NCBI GenBank assembly: GCA_004375885.1
Contig: SOJG01000071.1
Location: 1-9,415, forward strand
Direction: 5' to 3'
Origin: Dehalococcoidia bacterium
GTDB lineage: Bacteria; Chloroflexota; Dehalococcoidia; GIF9; AB-539-J10
Length of the DNA stretch: 9,415 bases
The translations under genes and the position numbers were made by a program. This document shows, in pieces, positions 1 to 4,793 of the stretch. The first letter of the stretch is position 1. The number at the start of each line of letters is the position of its first letter. The notes under the pieces were generated by a model, which did not search any database, was not told the origin of the DNA, and saw only the letters and a program-made list of their open reading frames with translations.

Positions 1-99
1 GCTAGCTAGACAGCTCACTGAGGCTTTTCGCAGTCTTGCCACGCCCTTCTTCGGCCGCTGATGCCAAGGCATCCACCCTGTGCCCTTCCTCCCTTGACC
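1..99 (-). rRNA. 23S ribosomal RNA, 5' end (partial)
   Basis: Read on the minus strand, this segment aligns without gaps to the first bases of bacterial 23S rRNA. The stretch GGTGGATGCCTTGGC corresponds to the universally conserved GGUGGAUGCC block that pairs with 5.8S-like helix 2 partners. The mature 5' end is placed at position 99 by aligning GGTCAAG to the Escherichia coli start GGTTAAG, with 32 columns and no gap. The gene continues beyond the left edge of the window. On its upstream side there is no 16S gene or tRNA but a promoter and then panC, so this is not an ordinary 16S-23S spacer. Any protein reading of this stretch is spurious. Confidence 0.93.
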
Positions 100-170
100 C
101 ACGCCAGGCAGAACACAAAACCTATTCAATTGTTAACGTGCGACTCTACTCTCCGTTCAGGAGTGTCTCC

Positions 171-200
171 ATTATACAACAGGCTCTCTCTCGCTGTCAA
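171..200 (-). promoter_or_regulatory. Consensus sigma70-type promoter of the 23S rRNA gene
   Basis: On the minus strand a perfect -35 box TTGACA (195-200) and a perfect -10 box TATAAT (171-176) are separated by 18 bases. Transcription would start near position 164, about 65 bases before the 23S 5' end at 99. Two perfect hexamers directly upstream of an rRNA gene are what a strong stable-RNA promoter should look like. They show that the 23S can be transcribed independently of any 16S gene. Confidence 0.85.
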
Positions 201-549
201 ATGAGCGCCGAATTGCAGGCGCCGGACATTAGGCAATCGGTCCTGGTGCCCTCCAGCACCAACCCAAAACAAGAACGGGGGCACCCTCTATGTAAGTCCT
301 CTTTCTCCTGGTTATCAAATCTCAAATTCGAAATCAGTCAGTCGTTTGGACTTACATAATCTGACGTTGCCCAAGATTCAGACACTAGTATTTACAGCTG
401 CGCCTTCAAGGCTTGGGACCCATCTCTGTGCAGGGTGGGGACTCATCCCCGATCAAGGCAAGACGGGGGCAAACTCCGCCACTAGGCCTGACTCCGTCGG
501 CCTCCGTATGATGAAGAGGAAAATGCGCCGCAATGGCACGCCGAGGCAC
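201..549. other. Non-coding stretch between panC and the 23S promoter
   Basis: No convincing gene lies here. Open frames on the plus strand in this area have no Shine-Dalgarno sequence or recognisable composition, and they run into the 23S gene or into panC antisense. The stretch holds an 11-bp perfect inverted repeat (289-299 with 348-358) and several short GC-rich hairpins, for example one of 6 bp at about 243-260 and GGGGA/TCCCC near 436-449. None of these has the T-run expected of an intrinsic terminator for the pan operon. Transcription from panC could therefore run on toward the rRNA promoter. Confidence 0.6.
289..358. repeat. Perfect 11-bp inverted repeat with 48-base spacer
   Basis: TATGTAAGTCC at 289-299 is the exact reverse complement of GGACTTACATA at 348-358. 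The repeat is in the non-coding stretch upstream of the rRNA promoter. It could be a binding site, the base of an extruded hairpin, or the footprint of a small decayed element. The sequence alone does not decide between these. Confidence 0.5.
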
Positions 550-1383
550 TCATTCCAGGGGCATGTTATCTATCAATCTCGTCTTACCTATCCAGACGGC
601 CAGGGAAGCCAATGCCGGGCGGTCAATGAGGTCCAATTCCGCCAGTGTCTCAGCATCGGCAAGGCTGACGTAGTCAATGCGGGCGAGAGGTTCTTGCTCG
701 ATGAGCGAGATCATCCGGCGCCGAATCCTATCGACATCCTTCTCGCCTTCTTGACCTAGCCTTCGGGCCAACGTAAGAGCCTTAAACAAAATCGCCGCCG
801 CCCGGCGCTCTTCGGGGCCGAGGCAAATGTTGCGGCTGCCTATAGCCAAACCGTCGCTCTCCCTTAGCGTAGGCACAAGCACCATTTCTATCCCCATATT
901 GAGGTCGGCCACCATTCTCTTGATGACCACCACCTGCTGGGCATCTTTCTGCCCGAAGTAAGCCTTTGCTGGCGCCACCATGTTGAATAGCTTGGCCACT
1001 ACGGTGGCTACGCCCCTGAAATGACCAGGACGAGATGCTCCCTCAAGTCGCTCGGTTACCTTCTCCACGTGCACCCAGCTACTGAATCCAGGTGGGTACA
1101 TCTCACCATCGGAGGGCACGAAGATGACATCCACCCCCTCCCCCTCCAGCAATTCCAGGTCCCGATTAAGGTCCCGAGGATAAGCGCCGAAGTCTTCGCC
1201 GGCGCCGAATTGAGCGGGATTGACATAAATGCTAACAATGACCGCGGAATTCTCCGTTCTGGCCCGCTTCACTAAGGCTAGATGCCCTTCGTGAAGATAG
1301 CCCATAGTGGGAACAAAGCCCACTGTGCCGCTGAGCTTCTGCCTTAATGCCCTAAGCTCGGGTATGGTCTTTACTACCTGCAT
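550..1383 (-). CDS. panC: Pantothenate synthetase (pantoate--beta-alanine ligase)
   Basis: This cytoplasmic enzyme uses ATP to activate pantoate as pantoyl adenylate and joins it to beta-alanine, giving pantothenate. The 277-residue length is normal for the family. The signature PTMGYLHEGHL (residues 25-35) carries the HIGH-type histidines H31 and H34. It is followed by the pantoate/ATP-site motif YVNPAQFG (53-60), RPGHFRGVATV (118-128), YFGQKDAQQ (142-150) and the KMSKS-like loop SDGLAIGSRN (176-185). The start at 1383 matches typical PanC N-termini (MQVV.TIPELR). Unusually, no good Shine-Dalgarno sequence precedes it. The 92 bases between panB and panC hold an intergenic repeat and a remnant of another panC start, so the original ribosome-binding region seems to have been displaced. 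It is the last gene of the pan operon. Confidence 0.97.
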   Translation of the reverse strand: MQVVKTIPELRALRQKLSGTVGFVPTMGYLHEGHLALVKRARTENSAVIVSIYVNPAQFGAGEDFGAYPRDLNRDLELLEGEGVDVIFVPSDGEMYPPGFSSWVHVEKVTERLEGASRPGHFRGVATVVAKLFNMVAPAKAYFGQKDAQQVVVIKRMVADLNMGIEMVLVPTLRESDGLAIGSRNICLGPEERRAAAILFKALTLARRLGQEGEKDVDRIRRRMISLIEQEPLARIDYVSLADAETLAELDLIDRPALASLAVWIGKTRLIDNMPLE

Positions 1384-1400
1384 TGTTGTTCAAGTGGAGT

Positions 1401-1440
1401 GAGATTCTTCCCCTTCACTTCGTTCAGGGTCAGAATGACA
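1401..1440 (-). repeat. Intergenic REP-like repeat, copy between panB and panC
   Basis: On the minus strand this 40-base unit starts TGTCATTCTGA, has a GAACGAAGTGAAGG core and ends GAAGAATCTC. That is the layout of a repeat family found dispersed between genes in many bacterial genomes. A related unit occurs at 2929-2975 in the same orientation, and an opposite-facing unit starts at 2851. Here the repeat separates panB from panC and lies exactly where a short panC-like start breaks off. Confidence 0.7.
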
Positions 1441-1471
1441 TAAGGCTGGCGATTGTTTCCATCACCTGCAT
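1430..1471 (-). pseudogene. Remnant of a second panC start, broken by the repeat
   Basis: Four bases after the panB stop codon, an ATG opens a 13-codon frame reading MQVMETIASLMSF and then stop. Its first ten residues match the beginning of PanC: MQV, TI and L are shared with the intact gene's MQVVKTIPEL, and METIASL is typical of other PanC proteins. Most codon differences include third positions, as in diverged coding sequence. The frame then enters the intergenic repeat, whose TGTCATTCTGA supplies the stop. I infer that an earlier panC began here, tightly coupled to panB, and was lost or replaced. The match is short, so chance similarity is possible. Confidence 0.45.
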
Positions 1472-1475
1472 ACCG

Positions 1476-2312
1476 CTAGCTTTCAGTCTTAAGCTGTTCA
1501 ATGAGTCCCTCGTCCATGGCATAGCTCTGTGCTTCGGTGGGGAAACTAAGGGATTTGACTTCAGATATGTAATCGGCCACAGCCTGCCTGATTTCTGCAG
1601 CCAACCTGGCATATTGCTTGGCATGCTTGGGCACGAAGTCGGTGTAGAGGCCCAGAATATCGCTGATCACCTGCACCTGACCATCACAATCAGGTCCGGC
1701 GCCGATGCCAATGGTAGGGATGGTCAGCTTGGCAGTAATCAGCCTGGAAAGGGGCGCTGGAGTGCATTCCAAAACGACGGCAAAAGCACCAGCTTCCTCC
1801 AGAATTCTGGCATCGTCGAGGAGCTTCTGGGCTTCCACCACTCCCTTACCACGTACCTTAAACCCTCCCAGTTGATGTACAGATTGTGGAGTAAGTCCGA
1901 TGTGACCCATAACCGGGATGCCACAGTCAACAAGGCGTCTGACCGTGTCAGCAACCACCTCACCCCCCTCCAGCTTGACCGCCTGCGCCCCGCCTGCCTG
2001 AATGAACCTTGTAGCATTATATAAAGCATCGGAGACGCTGAGATGATAGGTCATGAACGGCATGTCGCCTACCACTAAAGCCCTCTTAGCTCCTCTCACC
2101 ACAGCTTTGGTATGATGAATCATATCTTCGATGGTCACCGGGATGGTTGACTCATAGCCCAACATGACCATCCCCAGGCTGTCCCCAACCAGTATCAAGG
2201 GCACACCAGCTTCATCAACCATCTTCGCGGTCACATAGTCATAAGCGGTGAGCATGGGTATCTTCTCAGTCCTGCGCTTCATGTCCTTTATCTCGGTAAT
2301 ACTGATTGGCAT
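1476..2312 (-). CDS. panB: 3-methyl-2-oxobutanoate hydroxymethyltransferase
   Basis: PanB transfers a hydroxymethyl group from 5,10-methylene-tetrahydrofolate to 2-oxoisovalerate, making ketopantoate, the first committed step of the pantoate branch. The 278 residues form a single TIM-barrel domain of normal length. The metal- and substrate-binding motifs are present: VGDSLGMV with D44 and S45, GDMPF with D83, KLEGG with K113 and E115, the catalytic-region LECTPA with E182, and IGIGAG at 201-206. The start at 2312 is preceded by a strong Shine-Dalgarno sequence (GGAGG within AAGGAGGGAG). It follows panD by 113 bases and precedes panC, the usual functional grouping. Confidence 0.97.
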   Translation of the reverse strand: MPISITEIKDMKRRTEKIPMLTAYDYVTAKMVDEAGVPLILVGDSLGMVMLGYESTIPVTIEDMIHHTKAVVRGAKRALVVGDMPFMTYHLSVSDALYNATRFIQAGGAQAVKLEGGEVVADTVRRLVDCGIPVMGHIGLTPQSVHQLGGFKVRGKGVVEAQKLLDDARILEEAGAFAVVLECTPAPLSRLITAKLTIPTIGIGAGPDCDGQVQVISDILGLYTDFVPKHAKQYARLAAEIRQAVADYISEVKSLSFPTEAQSYAMDEGLIEQLKTES

Positions 2313-2425
2313 TGTCTCCCTCCTTCCCCAGGGGTTAGAAGTCAGAGGTGAAAAATCAAGGTGGCAACTTCACAATGTAGAAATGTTCGAGTTTGGCTGT
2401 GTATTCTTCCGTTTCTGTCTTTTGT

Positions 2426-2809
2426 CTACGTTTCCCGTCCGGCCAGAGGAACCGCAGGTGAGGACCCGATGATGCTGTTCTGGTTATCAACCCGGATTAT
2501 GCTTGGGGTCACGCCGACCGCCTCGTCATCAGGAACCTGACAATAAGAGAGGATGATCACTATGTCGCCTCTCATCACCAGCCTGGCAGCGGCACCATTG
2601 ATACCAATGATCCCCGAATCTGGCTGACCCTCGATAGCATAGGTGCTGAACCTGGCCCCGTTGTTGATGTCCAGCACCTCCACCCTTTCGAAACGCAAGA
2701 TATCGCTGGCCTCCATGAGGGCCCTGTCAATAGTGATACTGCCCTCGTAATCTAAATCGACCTGAGTAACCCGGGCCCGGTGGATCTTGCTCTTCAACAT
2801 GGTTCTCAT
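2426..2809 (-). CDS. panD: Aspartate 1-decarboxylase precursor
   Basis: PanD decarboxylates L-aspartate to beta-alanine, the second substrate of PanC. It is made as a proenzyme that cleaves itself at a Gly-Ser bond to create an N-terminal pyruvoyl group. The cleavage motif YEGS is at residues 21-24, so the new N-terminal residue is S24. The family-typical opening MLKSKIHRARVT holds the conserved active-site lysine (K8), and STYAIEG holds the conserved tyrosine. INGAAARL lies in the conserved core. The 127 residues are normal length. ATG 2809 is chosen because AAGGAGG lies about six bases upstream and the protein then begins MRTML as in other PanD proteins. It follows the DUF2520 gene by 43 bases. 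Confidence 0.97.
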   Translation of the reverse strand: MRTMLKSKIHRARVTQVDLDYEGSITIDRALMEASDILRFERVEVLDINNGARFSTYAIEGQPDSGIIGINGAAARLVMRGDIVIILSYCQVPDDEAVGVTPSIIRVDNQNSIIGSSPAVPLAGRET

Positions 2810-2825
2810 TCTCTGCCTCCTTATT

Positions 2826-2975
2826 TGTCATCCTGTGCCCCTTCGCAGCATGTCATTGTATGTCCCTGACTTGTCGGGGCGAAGAGTCTCCGAGGCCGTT
2901 AGACACTTGCCAAACTTCGCCCCGGGCCAGATTCTTCGGTCGTCCCGATTTCATCGGGACTCCCTCAGAATGACA
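2826..2975. repeat. Composite REP-like element inserted at the 3' end of the DUF2520 gene
   Basis: Two repeat units face each other. The minus-strand unit (2929-2975) begins TGTCATTCTGAG, has the small palindrome GTCCCGATGAAATCGGGAC and ends GAAGAATCT. The plus-strand unit starting at 2851 begins TGTCATTGTATG, has TCCCTGACTTGTCGGGG and ends GAAGAGTCTC. A third partial unit, TGTCATCCTGTGCCCCTTCG, lies at 2826-2845. The whole therefore has inverted ends like a paired REP or MITE-like element with no coding capacity of its own. It overlaps the last 40 codons of the DUF2520 gene and most of the gap before panD. Confidence 0.75.
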
Positions 2976-3848
2976 ATGCGCAAAAAACTCAGGGGGCCTA
3001 AGCAGCGCCCTCATCTCCTCTGCCTTCTGTCTGTCAATCTTGCCTTTAGCCAAAGCAATCGGAATCGTCTGTAGCCCTAACTCCCTGTAGGTAGCAAGCA
3101 AAGCGGGATCTCTGGCCTCGAGGGCGCTCAAGTGTCTCCCTATAGTGCCCAGGTCCCCGCGGGCAACGGGACCGGTAAGGCAGTCAGGTAAGCCAATACG
3201 GTCGATATTGTTTATCGTTCCTCCCAGCAGAGGCAGCAAGGCCCTGGTCGCCTCCTTCGACGACACCCCGCAATCCTGCCACAGGTCGAGAGCCAGCTTG
3301 ACCAGCGTCACCAAATAATTGCAGGACAGAACGGCTGCCAAATGATAAAGCACCTTGTCCCCTGGCCTGAGTTGCACCCAGTTGCCGTTCAGGAGAGAAG
3401 CCAAATCCTTGAGTACTGACAGCAGTGGCTCTTCGGCCTCCAGGGCGAAGGCAGAGCCAGGCAGGTTTTCAATGGCCTGGTCGACATCGGCAAAAGTCTG
3501 CAACGGGTGAAAGGAGCCGACACCAGCTCCAAGTTCTTTTGCTGGTTCCAGAATGTCAACGGAGTGAGCGCCACTGCAATGCACTACGCTCTGTCCTTGA
3601 CGCCACTGAACTTCGCGGCAAACCCGGGTTATAACGTCGTCAGGAGTGGTGATGAAGACCAGCTCAGTAGTCTCTACCAGTTCCTGAACTGTATGGCAAA
3701 CCCTGCAATCCGGCACCAAGTCGGCTAGCCGCTGTGCCGAGGATGGGGTCCGACTGGATACAGCCACCACCGGCCATCCCTTTTGAGAAAGCCTCACGGC
3801 CAGGGCAGTGCCCGTCGTTCCAGCCCCAATGAAGCCTGTCTTCATCAT
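2853..3848 (-). CDS. Rossmann-fold DUF2520 dehydrogenase-like protein, candidate ketopantoate reductase
   Basis: The N-terminal half is an NAD(P)-binding Rossmann domain with GFIGAGTTG (residues 5-13), a basic SSRTP after the second strand that would suit NADP, and FITTPDD (65-71). The second half is the helical DUF2520 domain, with FHPLQTF (113-119), YHLAAVLSCNY (168-178) and LTGPVARGD (224-232). The family (COG5495) resembles F420/ProC-like and 6-phosphogluconate-type dehydrogenases and has no settled reaction that I know of. Its place in a pan operon lacking panE makes reduction of ketopantoate to pantoate the obvious hypothesis. The ATG overlaps the stop of the upstream peptidase remnant as ATGA. 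Residues 292-331 are encoded by an inserted intergenic repeat, so the natural protein probably ended near LLRPP at residue 286. Confidence 0.85.
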   Translation of the reverse strand: MMKTGFIGAGTTGTALAVRLSQKGWPVVAVSSRTPSSAQRLADLVPDCRVCHTVQELVETTELVFITTPDDVITRVCREVQWRQGQSVVHCSGAHSVDILEPAKELGAGVGSFHPLQTFADVDQAIENLPGSAFALEAEEPLLSVLKDLASLLNGNWVQLRPGDKVLYHLAAVLSCNYLVTLVKLALDLWQDCGVSSKEATRALLPLLGGTINNIDRIGLPDCLTGPVARGDLGTIGRHLSALEARDPALLATYRELGLQTIPIALAKGKIDRQKAEEMRALLRPPEFFAHCHSEGVPMKSGRPKNLARGEVWQVSNGLGDSSPRQVRDIQ

Positions 3849-4061
3849 TTATTTATGTCCTTAGCCGCCGGCACACCGGCTAAGGTCTCCGCCTTGTGAA
3901 TTGCTCTGACTATGGCTTCGGCTACAACATGGGCAGCCGCTGACATCGACGCCAGCCACAGCACCTGGCCGACAAAGTATCACCGTGCAGCCGGTCACTG
4001 CCCGCCTATCGGTATAATGCCCGACCTCAATTCCCGGTACATCCGTTATTGTGCCCAACAT
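3845..4061 (-). pseudogene. P1 (DmpA/S58) family peptidase, internally deleted remnant
   Basis: The first 40 codons (4061-3942) encode a textbook N-terminus of the P1/DmpA Ntn-hydrolase family, LGTITDVPGIEVGHYTD followed by GCTVILC and AVAGVDV. The next bases, shifted by one frame, encode the family's C-terminus: AHVVAEAIVRAIHKAETLAG then VPAAKD, ending in a TGA at 3845-3847. About 70 residues remain of a protein normally over 300 long. The middle, with the autocleavage site and nucleophile, is gone and the junction is out of frame, so no activity is expected. The remnant's stop overlaps the DUF2520 start as ATGA, showing it was once a translationally coupled first gene of this operon. Some family members release N-terminal beta-alanine from peptides, which would suit pantothenate synthesis, but that link is inference. 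Confidence 0.82.
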
Positions 4062-4073
4062 GACCGCAAACCG

Positions 4074-4101
4074 AAAAACCCTCTCGGAATAACCGAGAGG
4101 G
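4074..4101 (-). terminator. Intrinsic terminator in the pan operon leader (attenuator)
   Basis: On the minus strand CCCTCTCGG, loop TTATT and CCGAGAGGG form a perfect 9-bp stem directly followed by TTTTT. It lies about 100 bases after the predicted transcription start and 12 bases before the first coding remnant, so it would stop transcripts before the pan genes. Its 5' arm (4101-4093) can also pair with CCGAGACGG at 4132-4124, the 3' strand of the second leader stem-loop, with one mismatch in nine. The two structures are mutually exclusive, as expected of an attenuator. Confidence 0.8.
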
Positions 4102-4121
4102 TCATGACAATAACTCTTACT

Positions 4122-4203
4122 GTCCGTCTCGGTCCGAGCCGATCCAAGCGGACGCTTTGGTTACCTCGTCCTATGGCTCACTGCCTCAAGGGTCAGCGGC
4201 TAC
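4122..4203 (-). ncRNA. Tandem bulged-A stem-loops, candidate 'pan' RNA motif (cis-regulatory leader)
   Basis: Two stem-loops of the same design follow each other in the leader. Stem-loop 1: CGCTG (4198-4194), bulged A4193, CC, loop CTTGA, GG, CAGTG (4183-4179), bulged A4178, then a weaker outer stem. Stem-loop 2: outer GTCCG (4153-4149), CTTGG, bulged A4143, TC, loop GGCTCG, GA, CCGAG, bulged A4127, outer CGGAC (4126-4122). In both, one adenosine bulges on the 5' side two pairs below the loop and another on the 3' side five pairs lower. From memory, the published orphan 'pan' motif upstream of pantothenate operons is a stem-loop with two conserved bulged adenosines. Position and shape fit, but I could not test it against the Rfam model. 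The tag pan is a motif name, not a proven ligand. Confidence 0.6.
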
Positions 4204-4259
4204 TCCTAATAATAGTGGAGCCGTATCATTTTGTCAATATCGTGAAGACGAGGTAAACC
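4159..4259. repeat. Inverted repeat flanking the pan promoter
   Basis: GGTTACCTCGTC at 4159-4170 is mirrored by GACGAGGTAAACC at 4247-4259, with one extra A in the second copy. One copy lies in the transcribed leader between the two stem-loops. The other is upstream of the -35 box, so they cannot pair in the predicted transcript. They could be paired protein-binding sites around the promoter, or chance. Confidence 0.4.
4209..4237 (-). promoter_or_regulatory. Promoter of the pan operon
   Basis: On the minus strand the perfect -35 box TTGACA (4232-4237) and the near-perfect -10 box TATTAT (4209-4214) are 17 bases apart. The expected start point near 4202 is right at the first base of the bulged-A stem-loops, so the structured leader would begin the transcript. 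Confidence 0.8.
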
Positions 4260-4266
4260 ATGGCGA

Positions 4267-4294
4267 TTGACAAATAGCAGTAGAATATGATAAC
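4267..4294 (+). promoter_or_regulatory. Possible divergent promoter of the plus-strand cassette
   Basis: A perfect TTGACA (4267-4272) is followed 16 bases later by GATAAC (4289-4294), a four-of-six match to the -10 consensus. The overlapping TATGAT at 4286 is a better hexamer but too close. A start near 4301 would leave a leader of about 20 bases before the ATG at 4321. The spacing and -10 box are imperfect, so this is tentative. Confidence 0.4.
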
Positions 4295-4320
4295 TTTACG
4301 ATACACTGGTGGAAGAGGAG

Positions 4321-4722
4321 ATGGCATCACACAAGAGAATGCCCAGGCTCGATGCGATTAACAGATCACTTGCCAAGAAGGGACTCTCTCTTCTTGTCAG
4401 AGTAGTAGATAGATATGCTCCAGACAGGCTGCTGCTCTTCGCCCTGAATTTTCTGGATCACCGTGTCCCGAATAGGCTGATTGCTTTGGCAATTCGCGGG
4501 GTCGAGAAACTAGCTCCTCGTAGATTACGCTCTACTGCCATTGCTGCCGCCGATGAGTACGTTCCTGATGAAGTAGCGAACTCGAGGAAGGTCTGTTCTG
4601 TCCTTGCCGCAGTAGGGAAGTACATTCCGGATGAGATAATCCCCCCAGAGTCCGCGGCAAGGTGGGAGAATCTCAAAACGAAGTTTCATATTCCGAAGCT
4701 AGTGTCAAGCAGGCACAAGTGA
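4321..4722 (+). CDS. Small unrecognised protein of 16-residue helical repeats
   Basis: I do not recognise this family. The 133-residue protein is basic at its start and has no signal peptide or long hydrophobic span. A short motif recurs with an exact 16-residue step: RYAPDRLL, HRVPNRLI, KLAPRRLR, EYVPDEVA, with prolines at 34, 50, 66 and 82. A fifth copy, KYIPDEII, comes 21 residues later (P103). Between the prolines are amphipathic stretches such as LFALNFLD, suggesting a short solenoid of helices capped by proline. ATG 4321 is preferred to GTG 4309 because the purine-rich GGAAGAGGAG directly precedes it and would be its ribosome-binding site. The OleA-like gene starts 71 bases downstream on the same strand, so it may be the first gene of that cassette, perhaps as a scaffold or partner. 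That role is a guess. Confidence 0.65.
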   Translation: MASHKRMPRLDAINRSLAKKGLSLLVRVVDRYAPDRLLLFALNFLDHRVPNRLIALAIRGVEKLAPRRLRSTAIAAADEYVPDEVANSRKVCSVLAAVGKYIPDEIIPPESAARWENLKTKFHIPKLVSSRHK

Positions 4723-4793
4723 GCCTGCAGAGTTATATAGCTATTTTCGACACAGGGCCTCACGATGCTGGTGAGGAGGGAGTCAGGTATTGA

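Noticed and set aside
243..260. GC-rich hairpin as terminator of the pan operon
   Set aside because: Six-base stem without a T-run on either strand, and nearly 300 bases beyond the panC stop.
36..759. Two plus-strand open frames of 107 and 137 codons
   Set aside because: The first begins inside the 23S gene antisense and the second ends inside panC antisense. Neither has a ribosome-binding site or protein-like composition.
4309..4320. GTG 4309 as start of the helical-repeat protein
   Set aside because: It falls inside the purine-rich sequence that would serve as ribosome-binding site for ATG 4321, and it has no such site of its own.
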